Positions 1 through 6,310 of a stretch of 7,618 nt of DNA are shown in pieces. Position 1 is the stretch's first letter, and every line of letters starts with the position of its first letter. The notes beneath the pieces were generated by a model that saw only the letters and a program-made list of their open reading frames with translations, had not been told where the DNA came from and did not search any database. The position numbers were made by a program, and so were the translations under genes. This stretch comes from Candidatus Kapaibacterium sp. (GTDB lineage Bacteria > Bacteroidota > Ignavibacteria > Kapaibacteriales > UBA2268): positions 1 through 7,618 of the forward strand of contig CALHRB010000277.1 in assembly GCA_938038165.1 (NCBI GenBank), in the 5' to 3' direction.

Positions 1-483
1 TCCCAAAGGAAAGATGCAATTGATTATAATAATAAAATTATAAATGAACAAAATAAAATAATTGAAAGGGCTATTAATTTTACTTCTTCATTAGATTCAA
101 AAAATTACAGCAAATTAGATTCTAACAGGTTGCTTTTGTTATCCCAAATAGAGAGTTCAATTGAAGAATTAAGTAAAATGGAGTCTTTCGATGGATATGA
201 CTCGCTACGCTTGGCTGCTCTGGATTTATTTAATTTTTATAAAAAAGTGTATGAGAATGAGTTCAAAGAGATCACTCAGATAATTACTAAGGACTCACTC
301 GAAATTACCGAAGATGACATCATTCGGCATAATATACTAACAAGGAAAATTAAGAATGAAGAAATTACATTTGATAATAATTTCCAAAAAGCTCAACAGT
401 CATTTGCTAAAAAATATAATTTGAATATTAACCGAAATGAATATCAGGACAGGTTAAACGAGATTAGGAAGCAATATAACTGA
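1..483 (+). CDS. C-terminal part of a helical, probably exported protein (possibly LIC11966-like surface protein)
   Basis: The reading frame is open from base 1 to a TGA at 481-483, followed at once by an in-frame TAA, so 160 codons of a gene beginning before the window are present. The TTG at 130 is not a credible start because the same frame continues upstream with equally protein-like sequence (SQRKDAIDYNNKIINEQ). The protein is rich in Lys, Glu, Asn and Ile, has no membrane segment in the visible part and looks almost entirely alpha-helical. It ends with AQQSFAKKYNLNI and a short charged tail. The N-terminal YNNKIINEQNKII pattern and the C-terminal AQxxFAKKYN pattern remind me of the LIC11966 family of small surface lipoproteins, known from Leptospira and Bacteroidota-like genomes. 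That is memory-based and tentative, and the family has no established biochemical role. Any signal peptide or lipobox would lie off the left edge. The gene converges on malate dehydrogenase and shares its terminator. Confidence 0.75.
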   Translation, partial: SQRKDAIDYNNKIINEQNKIIERAINFTSSLDSKNYSKLDSNRLLLLSQIESSIEELSKMESFDGYDSLRLAALDLFNFYKKVYENEFKEITQIITKDSLEITEDDIIRHNILTRKIKNEEITFDNNFQKAQQSFAKKYNLNINRNEYQDRLNEIRKQYN

Positions 484-540
484 TAAAATCAGCTTGTGTC
501 TCTGAATTAAATGTTTTAAAAATATTTTCATTAAATACTA

Positions 541-575
541 AAAAAGCCATATCTAAGAACAAGATATGGCTTTTT
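541..575. terminator. Bidirectional intrinsic terminator between convergent genes
   Basis: A perfect 14-bp inverted repeat (AAAAAGCCATATCT at 541-554 and AGATATGGCTTTTT at 562-575) encloses a 7-nt loop AAGAACA. The arms end in A5 and T5, so the transcript from either strand forms a stem followed by a U-run. It sits 57 bp after the + strand stop at 483 and 18 bp after the malate dehydrogenase stop at 594 on the - strand. This is the classic arrangement for a shared Rho-independent terminator between convergent genes. The G/C-containing core is short (GCC/GGC), but the stem length compensates. Confidence 0.88.
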
Positions 576-593
576 GACAAATGTTCTGATGTA

Positions 594-1529
594 TTATTTG
601 TTAATTAGTTCCATAGCTTCTTTGATGGTAACAGCAACATGGTCGCAAGAGATCTTAAGCAAGGCTTTTTCTTCATCGTTTAATTTTAATTCGATGATTT
701 TCTCGATACCATTTTTGCCAAGGACAACCGGAACACCAACGACAACATCATTATAACCATACTCTCCATCGAGGAGTACGCTGCAAGGAAGGATTCTTCT
801 CTGGTTATAAACGATTGATTCAACCATTTGAACAACTGCAGCAGCAGGTGCATAATAAGCGCTTCCGGTTTTGAGATATTTAACGATCTCTCCTCCGCCA
901 CCAGCAGTCCTTTTAACAATTTCGTCCAGTCTTTCTTTGGGGATAAGATCTGTAACGGGAATTCCTGCTACTGTTGTATATCTAGGCAAAGGAACCATTG
1001 TGTCGCCGTGTCCACCAAGTATAAGAGCCTGAATGTCCTGCATTGAAACGCCAAGTTCCATAGATATAAATGATCGGTATCGAGCAGTATCGAGAATTCC
1101 TGCCATACCGAAAACTTTTGTTCTTGGTAGTTTGGTTAATTTAAGCGAGACATACGTCATCACGTCCAAGGGGTTTGAAACAATAATATAGTAAGCATTT
1201 GGAGAGTATTTGATTGCTTCGTTAATACAAGCACTAACAATGTTTGCATTTGCAACAAGCAGGTCATCCCGGCTCATACCCGGCTTTCGTGCTAAACCAG
1301 CTGTTTGAATAACTATATCAGAGTCCTTTGTAATTTCGTATGAATTTGAACCATAAACTTTTGAATCAGATTCCATAATAGGCATTGATTCATACATATC
1401 AAGGGCTTTTCCTTCGGGAATACCCTCAAGTATATCTATAAGATAAATTTCATTGGCTAATTCCTTATTAGCTAAAAGTTGAGCTGTTGTTGCTCCAACG
1501 TTTCCGGCGCCAATAACAGTTATTTTCAT
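594..1529 (-). CDS. mdh: Malate dehydrogenase (NAD-dependent, LDH-like type)
   Basis: This enzyme interconverts L-malate and oxaloacetate with NAD+/NADH in the cytoplasmic TCA cycle. Its 311 residues match the usual 305-315 of the LDH-like tetrameric bacterial MDHs, and the sequence closely recalls Chlorobium MDH. The Rossmann motif GAGNVG (7-12) opens the protein. Asp32 at the end of the second beta strand favours NAD over NADP. Substrate-binding arginines are Arg81 and Arg87 in ARKPGMSRDDL; Arg81 in place of the lactate dehydrogenase glutamine marks malate specificity. Asn119 (VSNPLD), Asp147 and Arg150 (LDTARYRSF) and catalytic His174 (GGHGDTMVP) are all present. The C-terminal GVPVVLGKNGIE motif is typical. 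The ATG at 1527-1529 follows an AGAGG ribosome site by 6 nt. The gene lies 101 bp downstream of citrate synthase in the same direction, so co-transcription is likely though a hairpin lies between them. Nothing is missing or damaged. Confidence 0.97.
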   Translation of the reverse strand: MKITVIGAGNVGATTAQLLANKELANEIYLIDILEGIPEGKALDMYESMPIMESDSKVYGSNSYEITKDSDIVIQTAGLARKPGMSRDDLLVANANIVSACINEAIKYSPNAYYIIVSNPLDVMTYVSLKLTKLPRTKVFGMAGILDTARYRSFISMELGVSMQDIQALILGGHGDTMVPLPRYTTVAGIPVTDLIPKERLDEIVKRTAGGGGEIVKYLKTGSAYYAPAAAVVQMVESIVYNQRRILPCSVLLDGEYGYNDVVVGVPVVLGKNGIEKIIELKLNDEEKALLKISCDHVAVTIKEAMELINK

Positions 1530-1535
1530 TTTTAA

Positions 1536-1540
1536 CCTCT
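1536..1540 (-). promoter_or_regulatory. Ribosome binding site of mdh
   Basis: On the - strand AGAGG precedes the mdh ATG by 6 nt (TTAAAA), a standard Shine-Dalgarno distance. It supports the start at 1529, which also places the GxGxxG motif at residue 7 as in other MDHs. It is one of only two clear Shine-Dalgarno sites in the window; both belong to the TCA-cycle genes. Confidence 0.7.
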
Positions 1541-1577
1541 TTTATTATAAAAAATGTATTTTTATTTTCTAAATAAC

Positions 1578-1610
1578 AGGAGAGATTACTGAAATCAGAT
1601 AATCTCTCCT
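1578..1610 (-). other. Strong hairpin in the citrate synthase-mdh spacer
   Basis: AGGAGAGATTA (1578-1588) and TAATCTCTCCT (1600-1610) form a perfect 11-bp stem. Inside it CTG and CAG (1589-1591, 1596-1598) can extend the stem past a one-base bulge at 1599, leaving an AAAT loop. It begins 20 bp after the citrate synthase stop on the - strand. The sequence after the stem in that direction is GTTATTTAG, not a U-run, so it is a poor intrinsic terminator. It could be a weak terminator that lowers mdh relative to citrate synthase, or a 3' stabiliser or processing site on a two-gene transcript. The structure is seen in the sequence; the role is inferred. Confidence 0.6.
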
Positions 1611-1630
1611 CAAGAAACATAGAATTAATT

Positions 1631-2914
1631 TTAACCTTGAGCTTCGACGATTTTCTTGTAACCGGCAGTTGGTAAAGATTTTGGTCTTGTTATAGGATAC
1701 CCCATAGCACGGTTAACAACTGCTTGTGAGCAAATGCCCAAAGCACGTGAAATACTGAAGAGAACAGTATAATAGCTGAATTCAGTCATTCCATAATGGT
1801 ATAAAAGTGCGCCCGAACCAGCATCAACATTGGGCCATGGATCTTTGATTTTCTGAACTTGTTTCAATACTTCAGGAACGGTTTCGAATACTCTTTGAAC
1901 AGTCAGGAATACTGGATCGTCGGGCATATATTTCTTGCCGAATGCGAGGAAAGCATCAAAACGTGGATCGGTAATTCTAAGAACGGCATGACCATAACCT
2001 GGTATAACTTTTCCTGAATTTAATGTGTCCCAAGCAAATTTTTCGAGTTGTTCTTTAGTTGGTGCACCACCGAATTTTTCCATTGTTTCCAGTATCCAGC
2101 CGAGGCATTCCTGATTTGCTAATCCGTGAAGTGGACCAGCCAAGCCATTTAAACCACCTGAGAGAGAATAGTATAAATCGGAGAGAGCTGAATTGATGAC
2201 TGAAGCTGAATAAGCACTTACGTTACCGCTTTCATGGTCGCAGTGTAATGTTAGATAAAGTCTCATAAGTTTGGTTAGTTCTTCATTGGGGTCGGGTAAT
2301 CCTAACATTATAGCATAGTTTTTGCCCCAGTCAGCGTTTTTGTCAGAGGGAATTCTGGGACCCTTGTTGAATCTTTTTCTATAGATTGCAGCACCAATAG
2401 CCGGTAATTTCGCAATAATATTAATTGCATCATCGTAGGTTGCAGACCAATAATCATCTTTTTTCATGCCTTCAGCATAGCGTTTTGCAAAGACAGATTC
2501 TTTTTGCATTACCAAAATAGCAGTATTGAACATAGCCATCGGGTGAGAATCAGCAGGCATTGCATCCAAAACTGCCCAGACATAATCAGGAACTTCTTCG
2601 GCGTCTTTCAATTCTGCTTGTAAATCTTTTAATTCTGTTTCATTTGGCAACGAGCCAGTTAATAATAAATGTAGAATTTCTTCGGGCCATTTATCGAAAA
2701 GATCTTTTAGCTCGATGCCACGAATGATTAAACCTTTGTCGGGGGGGACTTCTGAAGTATCGCAGACTAAGCATTTAACTCCTCGCAATCCGCCATAAGC
2801 TTGGGCTAATGTTACCTGGGAGACTACTTTATCTCCGTATTGTTTGACAAAACTTCCTATTTCTGCCTTGAGTGGGGGAAAAATTTGAGCCAGTTTTTCT
2901 TTTAACATTGACAT
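1631..2914 (-). CDS. gltA: Citrate synthase, mitochondrial (eukaryotic-like) type I
   Basis: It condenses oxaloacetate and acetyl-CoA to citrate, the entry step of the TCA cycle. The 427-residue protein follows animal mitochondrial citrate synthase along its whole length apart from the transit peptide. Matching segments include AYGGLRGVK (39-47), FAKRYAEGM (142-150), LMRLYLTLHCDHESGNVSA (216-234), NGLAGPLHGLANQE (256-269), PGYGHAVLR (305-313), NPWPNVDA-like DPWPNVDA (358-365) and YYGMTEMNYYTVLF-like HYGMTEFSYYTVLF (373-386). The catalytic triad is His263, His309 and Asp364; the citrate-binding arginines correspond to Arg318, Arg390 and Arg410. It lacks the N-terminal zinc/NADH-sensing domain of the hexameric enterobacterial type, so a dimer is expected. 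The ATG at 2912-2914 is preferred over the one two codons later because TGAGG lies 8 nt upstream of the first. A 7-G tract (2741-2747) falls within the gene without disturbing the frame. mdh follows downstream. Confidence 0.97.
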   Translation of the reverse strand: MSMLKEKLAQIFPPLKAEIGSFVKQYGDKVVSQVTLAQAYGGLRGVKCLVCDTSEVPPDKGLIIRGIELKDLFDKWPEEILHLLLTGSLPNETELKDLQAELKDAEEVPDYVWAVLDAMPADSHPMAMFNTAILVMQKESVFAKRYAEGMKKDDYWSATYDDAINIIAKLPAIGAAIYRKRFNKGPRIPSDKNADWGKNYAIMLGLPDPNEELTKLMRLYLTLHCDHESGNVSAYSASVINSALSDLYYSLSGGLNGLAGPLHGLANQECLGWILETMEKFGGAPTKEQLEKFAWDTLNSGKVIPGYGHAVLRITDPRFDAFLAFGKKYMPDDPVFLTVQRVFETVPEVLKQVQKIKDPWPNVDAGSGALLYHYGMTEFSYYTVLFSISRALGICSQAVVNRAMGYPITRPKSLPTAGYKKIVEAQG

Positions 2915-2922
2915 AAGTTATA

Positions 2923-2926
2923 CCTC
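2923..2926 (-). promoter_or_regulatory. Ribosome binding site that decides the citrate synthase start
   Basis: GAGG on the - strand (TGAGG if 2927 is included) stands 8 nt before the ATG at 2914 and 14 nt before the second possible ATG at 2908. The shorter distance is the normal one, so translation should begin at the first Met of MSMLKEK. Confidence 0.6.
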
Positions 2927-2949
2927 ATAAATTTTTTGAAAATGTAGTT

Positions 2950-2969
2950 TTGTTTTTAGATAAAAACAA
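2950..2969. repeat. Short perfect inverted repeat in the citrate synthase leader
   Basis: TTGTTTTTA (2950-2958) and TAAAAACAA (2961-2969) are perfect 9-bp inverted copies separated by GA. As RNA this gives an 8-bp, mostly A-U stem with a 4-nt loop, about 35-55 nt before the citrate synthase ATG. As DNA it could be a dimeric repressor site. The surrounding spacer 2915-3143 is very AT-rich and must hold the promoter if citrate synthase is transcribed separately from bshC. I could not find a convincing -35/-10 pair or a Bacteroidota-type TTTG/TAnnTTTG pair in it, nor a clear terminator for bshC. In such AT-rich DNA a repeat of A/T runs can arise by chance. Confidence 0.3.
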
Positions 2970-3143
2970 GGGGTTGTTGGTTTCATTCTTATTTTCATAT
3001 GGATATTCTTAATCAATACATCTATGATAAAGAATTTTTTAACAAAATAACTTATAAAAAAAATAATGGAATTACAAATTAATTAAACTTTTTCTGAATT
3101 AAAAGAAATAATCTGTAATCAATGTGTATTATGTTTTATTTTC

Positions 3144-4778
3144 CTAAATATAAATCAAATAGTGGCTATTTGGTTCATACTTAAAAAATTTAAGAAAATT
3201 TGGTATAAGAGTGTCTTTTTCTGTGTTTATAAGAAAATTGAGAAATGGGTAAATTCTTTCCTGATATGTTTCAAACGGATATAAATAGTTACTTGCCTCT
3301 AAGTATTTTGTAATGAGAAAATCATACTTCCTAAGTTCAGCTGATCTGATTTTTTTTCCTATTGTGTCTATCATTTGTTTTGTTTTATTTTCAAAAGAAT
3401 CAACATTGGCTTCGAGAGTTGGTTCAATTGATTTTGCTAATGCCTTCAGCTTATCAAAAATTTCATGAACATTTTCAGCTGCCTGGCTTATGATGATCTC
3501 AGATTCTTTATCTTTGAATTTTTCTAAGATGAATGATTGCAAGCTCTCTCTTTTTTTAAAGAAAAATGCCGGGCTCAGTTCCGTCTTTTCTAAAAATCGA
3601 GTTGTTCTTCTGTCTATGAAAGTTACTGAATGCCTTGGTATAAAAGCTGGCATGGTTATTCTAAAATATTCATAAACTTCCTTCAGCTGTGAGCAATATC
3701 CAATCTCACTTGGACCAGCAACATAAGCGACTGTAGGTAAAGTATAATCCTGAAATATAGGTCTAAGCAAAACATTCGGGGAAAAATTTGATGGATACTG
3801 CGAAACTTCTTTTATTAAATCTTTTTGATTATAAATTTCATCCGAAATTCTAAAATTTTCTTGACTACCACTGATAGGTTCAATCTTGTGTCTTGAATGG
3901 GCTTTTTGAAAAAAAAGATTAATTTTAGCTGTTTTTGCCTGAATGTGATAACCGTTTTTTTCAAGTTGAGAATTAGCATATTGTATTAAATTTTCGATTT
4001 TACCAATATTTTCTAATTCTTTTTTAGCAAGTTCGTGAAAAACACCTGTTTTTTGAAGCTGAGAGGCACTAATAAAAAGTATTCCAGTGAAACCAATTAA
4101 GTAATTCATTAGTTCAACAAAGGCATCACGCCAGCTTTTCGAAGGTTTATAAATGTCTTTTAACCGGGTTGTTATTTCACTATTATTGCCCAGACTGAAA
4201 AAAATTTCGGAAATATCATTTATGACTTTTGTTATAAATTCATCAAATTTTCTGCCGGAAACAACTCTTCTGTCGCTTTTATCAGGAAATTCATCGCAAT
4301 TAAAAATTTTAGGTGTGTAGTTTTTATCATAGACAATTATTTGCGATGATTCAAGATTATCGTGGTCATTGTCTTCAATCCAGAAAATAGGAACAAATGA
4401 AAAGTCCTTGTGAAAGCTGTTGAGCTTCGTTGCCAGCGAGACAGCACTGAGAGCTTTAACTATTGTGTAGAGCGGGCCGCCGAGGAAACCTACCTGTTGG
4501 CCTGTAACTACTGCAAGGTTGTTTTGGGAAGAGAGAAGATGAAGGTTCTCGCTTTGCTTTTGGTTTAGAAATAAATCATTCATCGTGTCTTTAATAGTGC
4601 TCTTTATCAAATTACGATGCTGGCATGAAAGACCGATACTGGACAAGTATGTTGTATCTTCGAATAACCTGTTGTTGTTTGGGAATCTATTTTCAAAAAA
4701 TTTATTACCATTTATAAAATCTACAAAAAGCCTTGAAAATCCAGGCAGATTCTCGTATTTAATAGCATTAAAAGTCAT
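3144..4778 (-). CDS. bshC: Bacillithiol biosynthesis cysteine-adding enzyme BshC
   Basis: BshC adds cysteine to glucosaminyl-malate, the last step in making bacillithiol, the low-molecular-weight thiol of many Bacillota and Bacteroidota relatives. The 544 residues match the family length of about 540. Visible family features are LPGFSRLFVDF near the N-terminus (11-21), AVVTGQQVGFLGGPLYT (89-105), the VPIFWIEDNDHD segment (129-140), the conserved core SPNVLLRPIFQDYTLP (333-348) with YVAGPSEIGYCSQLK (352-366), and a C-terminal helical stretch (about 405-485) fitting the coiled-coil dimer region. There is no signal peptide, so the protein is cytoplasmic. The ATG at 4776-4778 overlaps the stop of the upstream glycosyltransferase-like gene as ATGA, and the nearest AAGG lies 13 nt upstream. 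Translation probably depends on coupling. bshA and bshB are not in the window, as is common because bsh genes are often scattered. It ends in TAG; I see no obvious terminator after it. Confidence 0.95.
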   Translation of the reverse strand: MTFNAIKYENLPGFSRLFVDFINGNKFFENRFPNNNRLFEDTTYLSSIGLSCQHRNLIKSTIKDTMNDLFLNQKQSENLHLLSSQNNLAVVTGQQVGFLGGPLYTIVKALSAVSLATKLNSFHKDFSFVPIFWIEDNDHDNLESSQIIVYDKNYTPKIFNCDEFPDKSDRRVVSGRKFDEFITKVINDISEIFFSLGNNSEITTRLKDIYKPSKSWRDAFVELMNYLIGFTGILFISASQLQKTGVFHELAKKELENIGKIENLIQYANSQLEKNGYHIQAKTAKINLFFQKAHSRHKIEPISGSQENFRISDEIYNQKDLIKEVSQYPSNFSPNVLLRPIFQDYTLPTVAYVAGPSEIGYCSQLKEVYEYFRITMPAFIPRHSVTFIDRRTTRFLEKTELSPAFFFKKRESLQSFILEKFKDKESEIIISQAAENVHEIFDKLKALAKSIEPTLEANVDSFENKTKQMIDTIGKKIRSAELRKYDFLITKYLEASNYLYPFETYQERIYPFLNFLINTEKDTLIPNFLKFFKYEPNSHYLIYI

Positions 4779-6307
4779 TTTTTCGCAAAAACCTTAAATA
4801 ATTTGAAATCTTCTACTTCTTGAAAATGTTCTAAAAACAGATGACAGAACTTATTATTTTGTAATAGTGCATCATAACTCGAAAATAAGTGACCCATAGC
4901 ATTAATGTTACCGTCATTAGTCTGAACTATAAGCCACTTTGCATTCTTAAGTTCATCAAAAAAAATCTTTTCAAAGTGTTCAATATTATAATTGCTTAAA
5001 TAGAAGCAGGAAAGAGCGAAACGTGATTTCACGCCTTTATCAATATAGAAATTTAATTGATTGTTTATATTGCTGATAATCAGCACTGTATCATTTGTTC
5101 CGATTTTTTTATTAATTAAATCGGTAATCTCCATTGAGGTCTTTCTCAGAATGGAAGATGTCCATTGTCTCTCATAAAATTGATTGAATTTTTCTTTCGA
5201 GGTAAAATAGTAATAAGACGGTATCCATGTTTGTATCCATCTTGGAAGAGGGCTGAAAAGCAAGAAAAAAATCAAAGCAGAAGCGGAAATAAATTTAGCT
5301 TGCAAATTAAGTTTGTTTGTTCTTTTTTTAAGCTCTCCATATAATTCAAAAAATCCAGAAGCCGCAATTATTGAAATAGGAATATAGATTCTTAAGAAGT
5401 GATACTCGAAGTATTTTCTTTCCAAAATGATTGATGCAAAAAGAAAAATAAATACTGCCATAGAAACATTCAGCAATCGGTTACCGCTGTCCTTTAAGTT
5501 ATATATTAGACCTGTTAAAGATAATATTGTTAATGATAAAGAAAGTTTGTCGGCAAAGAAATGAGAAATCTGTTTTATGGAAAATTTGAGGTAATCAGCA
5601 TCCAAAGGGGGATGTGAGCCGTAAACCATTAGATAGTTGAATGCATTGCTAAAACCGGAAAAAGTCTCCGAATCGAATAAGATGATATTTGCGAGGATTA
5701 AAGAGATAAAAAATCCCAGAAATGACAAACCCTGTCTAACGAAAGGTTTTGAATCTTTGTTTGAGATAAAATCGTCAATGATAAAAGCAAAATAAGCAAG
5801 TATTGAGGTAAACTTTATTGAAATCAAAAGACCAAGCAGAAAGCCACGAAAAACCCAAATGTAATTCTTTCTGCTTTCTGAAACCTGAATTTTAATAAGT
5901 AAAAGAATGATAAGCCCCATAAATGATTCGAGTTGCATTGTCTGATTAAAATTAAGAGCAACATAACACAACGAATAGAATAAACAAGCAATTAAGGGTA
6001 AAATCTGGTTGTTAGTTTTAGTTTTGAGCAGATTGAACAGCAAAAATAATATTGATAACTGAATGATGAAATCGGAAAGTCTCAGCATAAATTCACTATG
6101 TCCCGAAAATAAGATTATCGGGATAAATAAAATATAACCAAATGGTGGTTTGATATCAATGAAATCAACATATAGCTTTCCTCCGTTTATAATTGTTTTG
6201 GCAGCATTGTAGAAAATTGAAAGGTCATTGGATAAAGGGAAAAAAAGGATAGGCGCTAAAATTATTGAGCATAAAAACAGAGATAATATTAAATTCCGAT
6301 TTTTCAT
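4775..6307 (-). CDS. Multi-pass membrane glycosyltransferase, GT-C fold (PMT/ArnT/GT39-like)
   Basis: The 510-residue protein has about ten hydrophobic segments (roughly 7-24, 57-68, 79-94, 102-118, 128-140, 150-177, 193-211, 257-270, 280-296, 305-323, 337-352), then a soluble C-terminal region (about 365-510). The first outer loop holds SNDLSIFYNAAK with Asp28, then GGKLYVDFIDIKPPF (42-56); an acidic residue here followed by G-x-x-Y-x-D and a PP pair is characteristic of lipid-phosphate-sugar-dependent GT-C enzymes. Glu127 in a later loop and YHFLR (302-306) also fit. Such enzymes move a sugar from a polyprenyl-phosphate carrier to protein, lipid A or a surface polymer outside the membrane; the substrate cannot be told. 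The ATG is fixed by an in-frame TGA directly before it and lies 3 bp after the phosphatase stop. The Shine-Dalgarno signal is weak. The stop overlaps the bshC start. A role outside glycosylation is possible but less likely. Confidence 0.75.
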   Translation of the reverse strand: MKNRNLILSLFLCSIILAPILFFPLSNDLSIFYNAAKTIINGGKLYVDFIDIKPPFGYILFIPIILFSGHSEFMLRLSDFIIQLSILFLLFNLLKTKTNNQILPLIACLFYSLCYVALNFNQTMQLESFMGLIILLLIKIQVSESRKNYIWVFRGFLLGLLISIKFTSILAYFAFIIDDFISNKDSKPFVRQGLSFLGFFISLILANIILFDSETFSGFSNAFNYLMVYGSHPPLDADYLKFSIKQISHFFADKLSLSLTILSLTGLIYNLKDSGNRLLNVSMAVFIFLFASIILERKYFEYHFLRIYIPISIIAASGFFELYGELKKRTNKLNLQAKFISASALIFFLLFSPLPRWIQTWIPSYYYFTSKEKFNQFYERQWTSSILRKTSMEITDLINKKIGTNDTVLIISNINNQLNFYIDKGVKSRFALSCFYLSNYNIEHFEKIFFDELKNAKWLIVQTNDGNINAMGHLFSSYDALLQNNKFCHLFLEHFQEVEDFKLFKVFAKK

Positions 6308-6310
6308 TCA

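Noticed and set aside
130..483. A complete 117-codon gene starting at the TTG at 130
   Set aside because: The same frame is open to base 1 with similar composition and helical pattern, and no ribosome site precedes 130; the gene is a C-terminal fragment.
574..1046. Open frames on the + strand at 574-756 and 828-1046, and on the - strand at 686-919
   Set aside because: They lie wholly or mostly within mdh, which is certain from its motifs, and their translations have no recognisable features.
1544..1549. TATAAT on the - strand as a -10 box for mdh
   Set aside because: Transcription would begin in or at the mdh ribosome site about 10 nt before the ATG, and no -35 element stands at the right distance; such sequences are common in AT-rich spacers.
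2915..3143. A small gene, tRNA or riboswitch in the citrate synthase-bshC spacer
   Set aside because: No open frame of note, no cloverleaf and no conserved riboswitch core was seen; it is AT-rich with one short inverted repeat.
3490..4797. Open frames on the + strand at 3490-3675 and 4585-4797
   Set aside because: They are antisense to bshC, with no plausible ribosome sites or protein features; long antisense frames are expected by chance there.
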